Notes under the pieces: model-generated
The model's input: only the letters and a program-made list of their open reading frames with translations
Database searches by the model: none
Told to the model about the DNA's origin: nothing
Origin: JAHDHW01 sp963793295
Lineage (GTDB): Bacteria; Bacteroidota; Bacteroidia; Chitinophagales; Saprospiraceae
Reading direction: 5' to 3'
Length of the DNA stretch: 64,000 nt
Assembly: GCA_963793295.1 (NCBI GenBank)
Contig: CAWBZX010000013.1
Coordinates: forward strand, 570,436 to 634,435
In this document: piece after piece, positions 53,389 through 63,849 of the stretch
How the letters are laid out: the number at the start of each line of letters is the position of its first letter
Position numbering within the stretch: the first letter of the stretch is position 1
Program-made: the position numbers and the translations under genes

Positions 53389-53979
53389 ATGATTTCATAC
53401 GTTACAGGCGCGATCACTTTCAAATCTCCAACCTATGTTGTAGTTGAAGCAGGAGGGATAGGCTATCAGATCAATATTAGTTTAAATACGTATTCACAAA
53501 TTGAAAAACTGGAATCTGTAAAGATTCTTACACATCTGCACGTCAAAGAAGATAGCCATACACTTTATGGATTTGTTGATGAAGCGGAAAGAAGCCTCTT
53601 CATTTTATTATTGTCGGTATCTGGCATCGGGCCTAATACAGCACGGATTTTGTTGTCTTCAATGACAGCGCAAGAAGCTCGCGCTGCAATAATCAGTGAA
53701 GATGTTTTAGCATTCAATAAGGTTAAAGGCATCGGGCCAAAAACAGCAAAACGTATTATACTTGACTTAAAGGATAAAATATTAAAAGATTCGGGCGACA
53801 GTCCGATCGCTTTAAGCGTTCAAGACAATACAATAAGAGATGAGGCGTTATCTGCTTTGGTTGCCTTGGGTTTCGCAAGAGTCCAGGTTCAGAAAGTTTT
53901 AAACAGAATATTAAGCGGTCAATCAAAAGTTGTAAGCGTTGAGGAATTGATAAAATTGTCTTTGAAACAACTTTCGTAA
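53389..53979 (+). CDS. ruvA: Holliday junction branch migration protein RuvA
   Basis: A 196-residue subunit of the RuvAB branch-migration motor. It has the OB-fold N-domain (ISYVTGAITFKSPTYVVVEA), two helix-hairpin-helix motifs (VSGIGPNTARILLS and VKGIGPKTAKRIILDL), and a C-terminal three-helix domain for RuvB (DEALSALVALGF). A TACCTTCG box at 53358-53365 is a near match to the -7 consensus. A terminator follows, then sprA; as I recall, ruvA next to sprA is a recurrent arrangement in Bacteroidota. Confidence 0.96.
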   Translation: MISYVTGAITFKSPTYVVVEAGGIGYQINISLNTYSQIEKLESVKILTHLHVKEDSHTLYGFVDEAERSLFILLLSVSGIGPNTARILLSSMTAQEARAAIISEDVLAFNKVKGIGPKTAKRIILDLKDKILKDSGDSPIALSVQDNTIRDEALSALVALGFARVQVQKVLNRILSGQSKVVSVEELIKLSLKQLS

Positions 53980-54035
53980 AGAGGTGGCAAAATACCTCCA
54001 GGGTATATATAAAGTGATTGGCGAACATATTAATT

Positions 54036-54071
54036 GCTTTTCCGTAAATACGAAAGGCTTTTTTCTTTTTT
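54036..54071 (+). terminator. rho-independent terminator after ruvA
   Basis: GCTTTTCCGT (54036-54045) pairs with ACGAAAGGC (54050-54058) with one bulged C and one G-U pair around a 4-base loop (AAAT). It is followed by TTTTTTCTTTTTT. Confidence 0.75.
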
Positions 54072-54116
54072 AAAAGAAACTGGCATCGTCAAAACACATT
54101 ACAGAAAATCGTAACT

Positions 54117-54131
54117 GTTAAAATTTTTAAC
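54117..54131. promoter_or_regulatory. dyad GTTAA-N5-TTAAC in the sprA leader
   Basis: A perfect inverted repeat (GTTAA, AATTT, TTAAC), 238 bases before the sprA ATG and just after the ruvA terminator. The same half-sites and spacing occur at 25157-25171 ahead of the TonB-receptor operon. Confidence 0.38.
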
Positions 54132-54368
54132 TTAAATAAAAGCAAATAACTTTTAGCGTTATTCAGGTAGCTTATAATGAAAATTAAGAGAAGTGTTATA
54201 AAAAATTGATAGTCAATATTTTATAATTCTTACAAATTTAGTTTTAAGCAAAGGATTTGAAACATAATTAAAAATAATAAAAGAAAAGTCTTCAATTAAG
54301 TTTTACACTGACCAAATAAGACGAGACGAGCATTGATTGAGGATATTCATTTTTCCCATGTAAAAATT

Positions 54369-57300
54369 ATGAATATAGGACACTTTCTACTCAGTATTCT
54401 GTTTATACTAGGAATTGCAACATACTCTTTTGCCACTTTTGATAGTGGTTCGAAATTAGAAGATCCGTATGCAGACAAGTATGTCATTTCACAAGATACC
54501 ATTCCTTTGCAAGATCGTTACGGTGATTTTATCAACGATCAAAATTACAATCCGTTCGATCTAAATGATCCCAGTGTTATAGAAAAGAATGTTGAATATG
54601 ATCCGGAAACGGGTTACTACATTATTACGGAGAAAATCGGTGACGATTATTACCGAAATCCGACGTACATGACATTTGGAGAGTATATGGAGTGGAGTGC
54701 AAATCAGCAGGAAAGCGAATATTTTGAACAGTTAGCTGGATTCAGTGATGGAAGTGGCAGCGAAAGTGGATTGGTAGACCCTATTGCCAAATTTGATATT
54801 AAGAGTAGTTTAATTGATCGGTTGTTTGGGGGTAATACGGTGGACATTCGTCCACAGGGACAAATAGGACTGACCTTTGGAGTGGATTTCCAAAAAGTTG
54901 AAAACCCTACTCTTACGCTTCGACAGCAGCGGCAAGGGGGATTTGACTTTGATATGGATATTCAAATGAACGTTACCGGTAAGATTGGGGAAAAGTTGAA
55001 TCTGGGGATGAATTATAATACTCAGGCAACTTTTGATTTTGACAATCAAATGAAAATTCAATATGACAGTGAAGCCTTTTCGGATGATGATATCATTAAA
55101 AAAATAGAAGCGGGTAATGTTAGCCTGCCGCTAAAAGGGTCTCTGATTCAAGGAAGTCAGAGTCTTTTTGGTATAAAAACAGAATTACAGTTTGGTCGCC
55201 TTAGCCTTACGATGATCGCTTCACAACAAAAGTCCCGTCGCCAAAATGTTCAAATAGAAGGAGGGGCCCAGGTTCAGAATTTTGAAGTTTATGCGGATGA
55301 ATATGACGAAAACCGTCACTTTTTCCTGACTCATTATAATCGAGACCTTTTTGAACAATCTTTGGAGAACTTACCTCAGATTAATAACCTTTTTAAAATC
55401 AATCGAATTGAAATATGGATTACCAATGATCGAAATGATCCGGATAATGTGAGAGATATTGTGGCATTAGCGGATATTGGAGAATCTTCAAAAATTACAA
55501 ATAGTGTCCCTAGGTTTCAATTGCCTCAAATACCTCTATATCCGGATGTTTACGGCGAACGCGGATTGCCTGGTTATCCAATAGCCAATTTCGATAAGGC
55601 ATCAGATATCGTAGATGCCAATAATCTTTATAACGAGATTTTAGCTAACAATCAAGTTAGAAATATTGATAAGTCGGTTTCAATTTTACAAAATGTGATG
55701 GGCCTTCAACAAACCAAAGATTTTGAAAAGGTAAGCGCCCGTAAATTATCTCCAAATGAATATATTGTCAATAATGACCTTGGGTTCATTTCTGTAAATG
55801 TAAACGTACAGCCAGATCAAGTATTAGGGGTGGCATTTGAATATGATTACAATGGAAAAACTTTTAAAGTAGGGGAATTTTCCAATGACACCTATTCTCC
55901 GGATTCATTAGGTGTTTTGTTTGTAAAAATGTTGAAGAGTACTACTCAGAGGGTGGATTTGCCTACATGGGATCTGATGATGAAAAATGTATATTCAATT
56001 GGAGCTTTTCAGGTCAACCAAGAAGATTTTAGACTGGATATTTTGTACGATGATCCTGGAAAAGGACTAAAAAGATTTATTCCGGACACCGAATTGGCAG
56101 GTATTCCTTTATTAACCGTTTTCAATTTAGATAAGCTCAATGTTCAGGGTGATCCCTGCCCTGATGGAGTATTTGACTTTGTTCCGGGAGTAACGATTAA
56201 TCCCCGGAATGGACGGATCATGTTTCCGGTACTTGAGCCCTTTAGTAGTTCCATTGTAGACAATGTATCCAACCCCACATTAAAGCAAAAATATGATTAC
56301 TTCGTTTTGTATGACTCAACGATTACAAGAGCCCGGGAGTATCAGGAATTAAACCGATTTATAATAAAAGGGAGTTATAAATCAAGCGTATCTTCTGAAT
56401 TTTCTTTGGGTTCCTTTAACCTCCCGCAAGGTTCCGTAAATGTGCGAGCAGGTGGAGTACCGCTTGTTGAAGGGAAAGACTATGAAGTTGATTATAGCAC
56501 AGGGCGGATTCGAATTTTGAATGACGCGATTCTCAACGCAGGAGTCCCAATTGACATATCTTTTGAAGATAATACCCTTTTTGGATTTCAGACAAAAGCT
56601 TTGCTTGGTGTTCGTGCAGATTATGAAATCAATAAGAATTTTAATATCGGTGCAACTTATCTGCATTTATATGAACGGCCATTTACTCAAAAGGTAAACG
56701 TTGGTGATGATCCCGTTAATAATAAAATTTACGGGTTGGATCTCAATTTCAGTGATGAGGCTCCTTGGTTGACAAAAGCGGTTAATGCTTTACCAGGGCT
56801 CAGTACCAAAGCACCTTCTAACATATCCATTAGCGCTGAAGCGGCTTATTTGGATCCCGGACATTCAAAAGCGATTAACCAGGGCAGGAATGCGAAAGGC
56901 AAAATTGATAAAAGTGGTGTTGTATATATTGATGACTTTGAAGGAAGTACAAGCAGCTTTGATCTGAGGACCCCTACTAATAAATGGGTGCTGGCGAGTG
57001 TACCACAAAATGATGAATTTAATAATAATCAATTATTCCCTGAAGCTCAGCTGATTAATGACCTTGATTACGGGAAAAACCGCGCAAAATTAAACTGGTA
57101 TAGAATTGATCAGGCTATTCAGAGTAGCGGCTCAAATGATCCTTATACAGCGCCGATTCCTCAGTTGGAAGTATTTCCAAATTTACAAGTTCAACCAGGA
57201 CAAAGTAATATCATTCAGACTTTTGACATGACTTACTATCCTGATGAAAGAGGCCCATATAATTTTGAAGAGCCTGAGGGATCCCAATATTCTGATGGAC

Positions 57301-60300
57301 TTTTACAAAATGGTGGCCTTCGCAATCCGGAAACTCGGTGGGGAGGAATCATGCGGGATTTGACAACCAATGATTTTGAAGCAGCCAATATCGTTTACAT
57401 CGAATTCTGGCTTTTGGATCCCTTTATTAATAAAGAAGGAAATAATGGAGATATGTATATCAACCTGGGAGGTATTTCTGAAGATATTTTAAGGGACTCA
57501 AGGAAGTTTTTTGAAAATGGCATCCCCACAGATGATAATAGTCGTGTGGACGTAACAGAATGGGGGCGTATCCCAAGAGCTCCGGCAATAACCAATGCTT
57601 TTGTAAATGATACCAGACTCAGAGAATTACAGGATATTGGACTGGATGGATTGAATGATTCTATGGAGTTGGTTCATTATAATAATTACATTGCTAAAAT
57701 TGAAGCTGCTTTTAATAGTGGTGTATTGAGTCAAAATGCTAGAGATTCCATAATCGCAGACCCTTCCACGGATAATTATAAATACTTTTTGCATCCAGAT
57801 TATGCTGATCAGGGAGCCTCCATTTTAGAAAGATATAGAAAATTCAATAACCCGCAAGGAAATACCCGGGAGCCGGCCAATGGCCGCCCTACTTCATCAA
57901 CAAATCTTCCTGATTCGGAAGACCTTAATCAGGATAATACCTTAAATGAATCAGAGTCTTATTTTCAATATAAAATAGAACTTAGAGATGATGATTTGGA
58001 CGGGCGTCTTGATTTTGAAAATAACCCTTATATCAATACAACTATTACATCTTTAGATGGTACTCGGACCTGGTATAATTTTAAGATCCCTGTCAGTTCT
58101 TATAATTCGAAAGTCGGAAGTATTCAGGATTTTCGTTCAATTCGTTTTATGAGAATGTACCTGAAGCAGTTTGAAGATCCGGTTACTTTACGATTTGCTC
58201 GTCTCGAATTAACCAGAAATCAATGGAGACGGTTTCAAAGAGATTTGTTGATTTATCAGGAACCCGGAGATATTAACACCGAAGAGCCCGATGAAGTAAA
58301 CACAGTGTTTGATGTAAATGCAGTCAATATTGAAGAAAATAGCGACAAATTCCCTTTTAAATATACACTGCCTCCGGATATTGAGCGGGAGCAATCGACC
58401 AATGCAACCTATCCGGATATCCTCCAAAATGAGCAGTCTTTATCGATAGAAGTTTGCGATCTGCTGCCTAATTCAGGTCGCGCAGTTTATAACAACAGGC
58501 AGTTGGATCTGAGGGTTTATGAGCGAATAAAAATGTTTGTTCATGCTGAAGCCAGAAATAAATTTGAGGATCTGGATGCAATAGACGATGGAGATCTTTC
58601 TCTTTTTTTAAGGATTGGTAGTGATTTTGAAAATAACTATTATGAATACGAGATTCCCTTGGTGATGTCAAGGGATAATATCATTCCCTACCTGGACCCA
58701 TTATATAAATATGAGGTTTGGAAAGTGCTGAACAATTTCGATATTTCTATTAGAAAGCTGGTAGATTTAAAAAAATTGAGAAATGAAAATTTAGGAAAGG
58801 GAGCTGCTTTGAACAAACCTTTTGAAGTAGAAGACATAGCATATTTTGATAATGTTGAAAGAATAGGCAAAATGCGAATAAAGGGAAATCCTTCACTTGG
58901 TTATGTGAAAGGTATCATGATGGGAGTTGCTAACAGGAGCAATGATAAGCAATGTTTTGAGATCTGGATGAACGAACTTCGATTGAGCGGTTTGGATGAG
59001 CGAGGCGGTTTTGCAGCCATTGGAAAAATAGATGCAACACTGGCAGATTTTGGAGCAGCTACAATTGCTGGAAACTACAGCACGGTAGGTTTTGGCGGCC
59101 TCGAGGACAAAGTTCATCAACGATCACGTGAAGAAGTTATACAGTTCGATTTAGCAACTAACCTTGAATTGGGTAATTTCCTTCCGGCAAGTACAGGGAT
59201 TAAAATTCCATTTTATGCGCAGTATTCACAGACGGTGAGGCTTCCCGAATTTGATCCATATGATCTGGATATTCCTTTAAAAGAGAAGTTGAAAGACGAA
59301 AATAATAAGGCAGAGCGGGACTCTATTCGCGAACAAGCCATCGATTTCACTCAGATCAAAGGGTATAATTTTACAAATGTAAGAAAGGAAAGAACAGGTA
59401 AAAAAAGTGGAAAAACGCCGATGCCCTGGAATATCGAAAATTTCAGCGCAACCTATGCGTATACCAAAATAACACACCACGATCCAATTATTGAACTTGA
59501 TGAAATTAAAAGGTATAATGGTTCTTTAGATTATAACTTCAGTGTTAGACCAAAATATATTACACCGCTTAAAAAGCTGATTAAAAAAGATAAATATTTT
59601 AAGCTTATCACAGCGTTTAATTTCAATCCAATTCCTAACTCCTTTGCTTTCAATACAGCGATAAACAGACAATTTCAAAAAACAAAGTTCAGGTTTACTG
59701 ATGATACACCACTTTATAGCACTTATTTTAACAAACAATTTTCATGGGACAGAAGCTATAATCTCCAGTGGGATATGGCGAAGTCTTTAAAATTTAATTT
59801 TAATGCTTTAAACATAGCGGTAATTGATGAGTTGAAACAATTTGATGACGAAAATCAACCCAGGTCCAAGGAAGAGCTAAATAAATTCGTGTGGGATAAT
59901 ATAAAGAATTTTGGAAGGACTAAGAACTACAACCATGGATTTAATGTAAACTGGACGCTACCGATTAAGTTGATACCATATCTCGATTTTATAAGTGTAA
60001 AAGCATTATACCATGGAGATTATAATTGGAGCGCCGCTGCATTGAATACGCTTGATTTAGGAAATGTAATACAGAACGGTCAGAGAAGGCAGCTTAACGG
60101 GGATTTAAACTTTGAAACGCTTTATAACAAGTCTAAATACCTGAAAAAAATTAATAGCCCGCAGCGCAAAAAAAGTAAGGGTAACCAAAAAGGGAGTAGC
60201 AAACTCAATACAGGAACTGATGATAAGAATGCTGGAGATAGAGGAAAATCGGACAGAGGGAAAACGGATAAATCAGATAACTCTGGAAAATCAGGAGCTG

Positions 60301-61829
60301 ATGACAAAGGAGGTGGTGATCCGGGCCAGAATGGAAAAGATAGTAAGAAAAAAGAAAAAAGAGCAAAAGGTGGAGACCCCTCTGGCTTTGCCCGGGCAGT
60401 TGTTCGCCCTTTGATGATGTTTAGAAAAGCAAGGGCATCTTATGCTGAAAATTTTTCTACCATTGTTCCCGGTTACGTTCCTGGAACGGAAATACTTGGC
60501 TTATCACCAGGGTTTGATGCTCCGGGTTGGGATTTCGTTGCAGGCTGGCAACCCGACATTAGCGTTACGGATAATGAAAATGATTGGTTGACCCGATCTG
60601 CAAATAAAGGTTGGATGACTAACAGTGTCTTCCTAAATCAGCAGGTTCAGCAAAATTATACACAATCTTTTGATGCAAGAGTAACAATCGAACCTTATAG
60701 TGATTGGAGAATTGAACTCTTATGGAATAAATCTTATTCAGAAAATAAGTCTTTGTATTTTAAGGACACCATATTAGATGTTGAAACAGAAATTCGCCAT
60801 GTCCTTCCTCGTGAAATAGGATCATTCACAATTTCCTATTTCGCTATGAATACATTGTTTGATAATGACATCGTTGGATTGTTTAAAACATTTGAAAATA
60901 ATCGTCCGATTATTTCACAAAGGTTAGGCGTTGATGAGTCCTTTTTTCATCCGGTTGACGGAACAGAGTACAAATTTGGATATGGTCGGGCACAGCAGGA
61001 TGTATTGATTCCATCTTTTCTGGCAGCGTATACTAAAAAAGATCCAAGCACTGTCCCAGTTACTAATGACTATACAAAAGTGTTATTCAAAGAGATGCCG
61101 CGACCTAATTGGAATGTAACCTATGACGGACTTGCCAAATTACCTATGTTTTCGGAGATGTTCTCCAGGTTTTCAATTTCTCATGGTTATCAATCTACAT
61201 TAACTGTTAATTCATTTAATTCGTCCAATTCTTACGAAAGCGAGGATTTGGTAAGGAAACAAGATCTCAATTCCAGTTATTATTCTCGTTTTGAGATACC
61301 TTCAATTGTTATTTCCGAACAGTTCGTGCCTTTGCTGGGTATAAGAATGGAACTCCGAAGTGGCTTGGCCTTGGATCTGGAATTTAAAAAGGCTCGACTC
61401 CTTTCAATGAGTTTTATTACTTACCAATTAAGTGAAACCAAAACATCCGAATATGTTATAGGAATGGGTTATAGAATGAGAAATGTTGTAATTGGGTTCC
61501 TTCAGCCAAAAAGTAAAAAGAAGAGCAAACGTAAGAAGAAAGATGAACCAGTAGGTGCTCAAAAAGAGGAAGGCAGTGATCTTAATTTTGAATTTGATTT
61601 TTCACTTAGGGATGATATAACTATTAATCATCTTCTCGATCAAAGTGTGGCCGAGCCAACCAGAGGATTGCGGCAGATTCAAATATCTCCTTCTATAGAT
61701 TATAATATTACTAAGCAATTGAACGTGCGGTTGTTTTTTGACTACAGCAGAACCAATCCAAAAACTTCTGCTTCTTTTCCTATTACTACGACAAGAGGTG
61801 GTGTGACAGTTACATTTTCTTTGAATTAA
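54369..61829 (+). CDS. sprA: type IX secretion outer membrane translocon SprA (Sov)
   Basis: A 2486-residue outer-membrane protein, matching the 2400-2500 typical of SprA, the giant single-chain barrel through which T9SS cargo crosses the outer membrane. It has a signal peptide (1-23, ending SFAT). Family-typical segments include the early VDIRPQGQIGLTFGVDFQ, GEKLNLGMNYNTQATFDF and YIDDFEGSTSSFDLRTP (near 852), and it ends in barrel strands (GVTVTFSLN). ATG 54369 puts the signal peptide at the N-terminus; an in-frame TTG at 54333 adds 12 residues and is less likely. Two hydrophilic inserts stand out: a G/K/S/D-rich one (about 1925-2008) and a K/R-rich one (about 2381-2395). PorV-type proteins and plug partners close its gate. 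Confidence 0.95.
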   Translation: MNIGHFLLSILFILGIATYSFATFDSGSKLEDPYADKYVISQDTIPLQDRYGDFINDQNYNPFDLNDPSVIEKNVEYDPETGYYIITEKIGDDYYRNPTYMTFGEYMEWSANQQESEYFEQLAGFSDGSGSESGLVDPIAKFDIKSSLIDRLFGGNTVDIRPQGQIGLTFGVDFQKVENPTLTLRQQRQGGFDFDMDIQMNVTGKIGEKLNLGMNYNTQATFDFDNQMKIQYDSEAFSDDDIIKKIEAGNVSLPLKGSLIQGSQSLFGIKTELQFGRLSLTMIASQQKSRRQNVQIEGGAQVQNFEVYADEYDENRHFFLTHYNRDLFEQSLENLPQINNLFKINRIEIWITNDRNDPDNVRDIVALADIGESSKITNSVPRFQLPQIPLYPDVYGERGLPGYPIANFDKASDIVDANNLYNEILANNQVRNIDKSVSILQNVMGLQQTKDFEKVSARKLSPNEYIVNNDLGFISVNVNVQPDQVLGVAFEYDYNGKTFKVGEFSNDTYSPDSLGVLFVKMLKSTTQRVDLPTWDLMMKNVYSIGAFQVNQEDFRLDILYDDPGKGLKRFIPDTELAGIPLLTVFNLDKLNVQGDPCPDGVFDFVPGVTINPRNGRIMFPVLEPFSSSIVDNVSNPTLKQKYDYFVLYDSTITRAREYQELNRFIIKGSYKSSVSSEFSLGSFNLPQGSVNVRAGGVPLVEGKDYEVDYSTGRIRILNDAILNAGVPIDISFEDNTLFGFQTKALLGVRADYEINKNFNIGATYLHLYERPFTQKVNVGDDPVNNKIYGLDLNFSDEAPWLTKAVNALPGLSTKAPSNISISAEAAYLDPGHSKAINQGRNAKGKIDKSGVVYIDDFEGSTSSFDLRTPTNKWVLASVPQNDEFNNNQLFPEAQLINDLDYGKNRAKLNWYRIDQAIQSSGSNDPYTAPIPQLEVFPNLQVQPGQSNIIQTFDMTYYPDERGPYNFEEPEGSQYSDGLLQNGGLRNPETRWGGIMRDLTTNDFEAANIVYIEFWLLDPFINKEGNNGDMYINLGGISEDILRDSRKFFENGIPTDDNSRVDVTEWGRIPRAPAITNAFVNDTRLRELQDIGLDGLNDSMELVHYNNYIAKIEAAFNSGVLSQNARDSIIADPSTDNYKYFLHPDYADQGASILERYRKFNNPQGNTREPANGRPTSSTNLPDSEDLNQDNTLNESESYFQYKIELRDDDLDGRLDFENNPYINTTITSLDGTRTWYNFKIPVSSYNSKVGSIQDFRSIRFMRMYLKQFEDPVTLRFARLELTRNQWRRFQRDLLIYQEPGDINTEEPDEVNTVFDVNAVNIEENSDKFPFKYTLPPDIEREQSTNATYPDILQNEQSLSIEVCDLLPNSGRAVYNNRQLDLRVYERIKMFVHAEARNKFEDLDAIDDGDLSLFLRIGSDFENNYYEYEIPLVMSRDNIIPYLDPLYKYEVWKVLNNFDISIRKLVDLKKLRNENLGKGAALNKPFEVEDIAYFDNVERIGKMRIKGNPSLGYVKGIMMGVANRSNDKQCFEIWMNELRLSGLDERGGFAAIGKIDATLADFGAATIAGNYSTVGFGGLEDKVHQRSREEVIQFDLATNLELGNFLPASTGIKIPFYAQYSQTVRLPEFDPYDLDIPLKEKLKDENNKAERDSIREQAIDFTQIKGYNFTNVRKERTGKKSGKTPMPWNIENFSATYAYTKITHHDPIIELDEIKRYNGSLDYNFSVRPKYITPLKKLIKKDKYFKLITAFNFNPIPNSFAFNTAINRQFQKTKFRFTDDTPLYSTYFNKQFSWDRSYNLQWDMAKSLKFNFNALNIAVIDELKQFDDENQPRSKEELNKFVWDNIKNFGRTKNYNHGFNVNWTLPIKLIPYLDFISVKALYHGDYNWSAAALNTLDLGNVIQNGQRRQLNGDLNFETLYNKSKYLKKINSPQRKKSKGNQKGSSKLNTGTDDKNAGDRGKSDRGKTDKSDNSGKSGADDKGGGDPGQNGKDSKKKEKRAKGGDPSGFARAVVRPLMMFRKARASYAENFSTIVPGYVPGTEILGLSPGFDAPGWDFVAGWQPDISVTDNENDWLTRSANKGWMTNSVFLNQQVQQNYTQSFDARVTIEPYSDWRIELLWNKSYSENKSLYFKDTILDVETEIRHVLPREIGSFTISYFAMNTLFDNDIVGLFKTFENNRPIISQRLGVDESFFHPVDGTEYKFGYGRAQQDVLIPSFLAAYTKKDPSTVPVTNDYTKVLFKEMPRPNWNVTYDGLAKLPMFSEMFSRFSISHGYQSTLTVNSFNSSNSYESEDLVRKQDLNSSYYSRFEIPSIVISEQFVPLLGIRMELRSGLALDLEFKKARLLSMSFITYQLSETKTSEYVIGMGYRMRNVVIGFLQPKSKKKSKRKKKDEPVGAQKEEGSDLNFEFDFSLRDDITINHLLDQSVAEPTRGLRQIQISPSIDYNITKQLNVRLFFDYSRTNPKTSASFPITTTRGGVTVTFSLN

Positions 61830-61850
61830 GAAACAAAGATTAAAACAGTA

Positions 61851-61886
61851 AAAAAGGCTGAGGGAATTCTCTCTGCCTTTTTTTTT
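61851..61886 (+). terminator. rho-independent terminator after sprA
   Basis: AAAAAGGCTGAG (61851-61862) pairs with CTCTGCCTTTTT (61871-61882) with one mismatch around an 8-base loop, continuing into a longer T-run. It lies 21 bases after the sprA stop. Confidence 0.8.
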
Positions 61887-62157
61887 ATAAAAATTTGAAA
61901 AGTGAAAAAGAGGAATTGTTAGTCGAAAGAATTGATGAGTATTTATTTTAAATGCCTAAATTCATGTTCCGATTGAATGAATTTTTTACAAAGATGAAAC
62001 TGGTAATCGAGATTACATTTTAATATAATATACATGTTTAAAATCCTATTTATTAATGATTTGTGATTTTTTTTTAGCCATTTTGCATATTATTTTTAGG
62101 CAGTTTTAGAAAAAGTTAAAGGTAAGTTAAACTGGAGAAAAGGGACTATGTAATGTA

Positions 62158-62165
62158 TAAATTTG
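62158..62165 (+). promoter_or_regulatory. -7 box TAAATTTG for the sensor kinase gene
   Basis: A perfect TAnnTTTG match 75 bases before the kinase ATG. It is preceded at 62115-62130 by two GTTAA direct repeats spaced by one helical turn. Confidence 0.42.
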
Positions 62166-62240
62166 TAATAGGTGGTTTGTATTTTACGTTTTTCAATCAT
62201 ACCTTTTTTAGGTAAAATCCTTTTTTTTTAAAGTTTTTAA

Positions 62241-63803
62241 ATGAATAAGAAGGCAATTTGGGTGATTATTGGATTGATGAGTGCTGCACTGATCGGTATC
62301 ATTTTGTTGCAGACTTATTGGATCAGATGGTCTATTCAATTGAATGAAGACCGATTCAATAAAGATGTCATTGCAGTTCTGAATCGGGTATCTGATAAGC
62401 TTCAAAATGCGGAAAACATCAAAGATAATTTAGAAGTTTTCAACCAAACGGAGGGAGGAGGAAATACAACAGCATGGAAACATGGGGTCTACCAAAGGTT
62501 TAAGCAGGATTCTAAGGATATCTTGACAGATTATCAGCGAAGTTCGGAATTGACCTATGACAGCCTTTTGGCTGAGCAATCGAGTCTCTTTGCTCATTTG
62601 GATGATAAAAATGAATGTCATTGTCCTGATTGTGAAAGAGAGCGATTTGAGCGCTATGAACAGCAGGTGAAATATTGGGAGCGGATGCAAATCAATAAAT
62701 TACTTAATCCGGAACCCATCACTCATCGGATAGAATTGGAATTGTTGCACGAAGCTATTGATAATGAACTGGCAAATCGTTTTATTGATATTGATTTTAA
62801 TTACGGAGTATATTCACACAAAGAAAAGTCGTTTGTCATTATTGATGGCCATTATGTTGTTCGTGATAACAGTCCTCAGGCATTTACATCTGGTACCAAA
62901 ACGCTTTATAATTCTGAATATAGTGTTGATTTATATCCAGATGATATTCAATCGCCTGGATTACTGATGATTTATTTTCCAGGTAAGACTAATCTTGTTT
63001 GGGGATCAGTATGGAAAACACTTTTAGGATCTATTCTGTTTACAGGATTAATTTTGTTTTGTTTTGCTTATACGATTCAAGTTATCTTTTTTCAGAAAAA
63101 AGTTGGAGAGATGAAGTCTGATTTTATAAATAATATGACTCACGAATTTAAGACACCAATTGCTACGATTTCATTGGCCGCAGATTCAATTACCAGTCCG
63201 ATGGTTTCTGGAGATGTTGATAAAGTCCGTCGTTTTGCCGATATTATAAAGCAAGAAAATAAACGGATGAATAAACAGGTCGAGAAGGTACTTCAAATGG
63301 CATTAATTGATAAAAATGATTTTCAATTAAAAATGTCAAATATCAATCTTCATGAAGTAATTAGTCAGGCTGTTGAAAATGCTAACTTACAGGTTGAAAA
63401 AAAAGAAGGTACTGTTACAGCAGAATTAAAAGCTTCGAAACCTGTAATTCAAGGTGATTTGACACATATCACTAATATTATTCATAATTTACTGGACAAT
63501 GCGAATAAATATTCGCCCGATAAACCAGAGATTTCTGTACTTACGCGTAACATAACGAATGGCGTTGAGGTTACAGTAGATGATAAAGGAATTGGAATGA
63601 CTAAAGAAGCCCGAAAGCATATTTTTGATAAATTCTACAGGGTTCACACCGGAAATCTTCATGATGTAAAAGGCTTTGGACTTGGGCTTAGCTATGTAAA
63701 GGCTTTGGTGAATGCACACAATGGCCAGATCGAAGTAAAAAGTGAGCCAGGTAAAGGAAGTAGTTTTATACTATTTTTCCCATTTATGAGTTCTAATAGT
63801 TAA
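62241..63803 (+). CDS. membrane sensor histidine kinase
   Basis: A 520-residue kinase with two membrane segments (about 5-27 and 258-280) and a periplasmic domain of about 230 residues between them. That domain has a Cys cluster CHCPDC (Cys126, Cys128, Cys131) that could bind metal or form disulfides. The cytoplasmic part has HisKA with His301 in NNMTHEFKTPIATI, the N-box HNLLDNANKYSPD, DDKGIGMTKEA and the G-box GFGLGLSYVKALV. The response regulator gene starts 46 bases downstream, making a standard two-component pair. The stimulus is unknown; an envelope signal is possible given the periplasmic sensor and the adjacent sprA. Confidence 0.93.
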   Translation: MNKKAIWVIIGLMSAALIGIILLQTYWIRWSIQLNEDRFNKDVIAVLNRVSDKLQNAENIKDNLEVFNQTEGGGNTTAWKHGVYQRFKQDSKDILTDYQRSSELTYDSLLAEQSSLFAHLDDKNECHCPDCERERFERYEQQVKYWERMQINKLLNPEPITHRIELELLHEAIDNELANRFIDIDFNYGVYSHKEKSFVIIDGHYVVRDNSPQAFTSGTKTLYNSEYSVDLYPDDIQSPGLLMIYFPGKTNLVWGSVWKTLLGSILFTGLILFCFAYTIQVIFFQKKVGEMKSDFINNMTHEFKTPIATISLAADSITSPMVSGDVDKVRRFADIIKQENKRMNKQVEKVLQMALIDKNDFQLKMSNINLHEVISQAVENANLQVEKKEGTVTAELKASKPVIQGDLTHITNIIHNLLDNANKYSPDKPEISVLTRNITNGVEVTVDDKGIGMTKEARKHIFDKFYRVHTGNLHDVKGFGLGLSYVKALVNAHNGQIEVKSEPGKGSSFILFFPFMSSNS

Positions 63804-63849
63804 ATAATTAAAATAACTTCTAATTTTCCATATTGAAAAAGGTTTTACA

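Larger units (their letters stand above)
53980..54368. other. 389-base gene-free region upstream of sprA
   Basis: It holds the ruvA terminator (54036-54071), the dyad GTTAA-N5-TTAAC (54117-54131), and otherwise A/T-rich leader sequence. No perfect TAnnTTTG box is seen on the plus strand, so the sprA promoter remains unplaced. No RNA gene is recognised. Confidence 0.6.
61830..62240. other. 411-base gene-free region between sprA and the sensor kinase
   Basis: It contains the sprA terminator (61851-61886), a direct repeat of GTTAA (62115-62119 and 62126-62130, 11 bases apart), and a TAAATTTG box (62158-62165). A 23-codon frame at 61952-62023 is present but unsupported. No RNA gene is recognised. 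Confidence 0.6.

Noticed and set aside
61952..62023. 23-codon frame (MPKFMFRLNEFFTKM...)
   Set aside because: It vaguely recalls the N-terminus of a TonB-receptor or similar exported protein, but is too short, has no support and ends in A/T-rich sequence.
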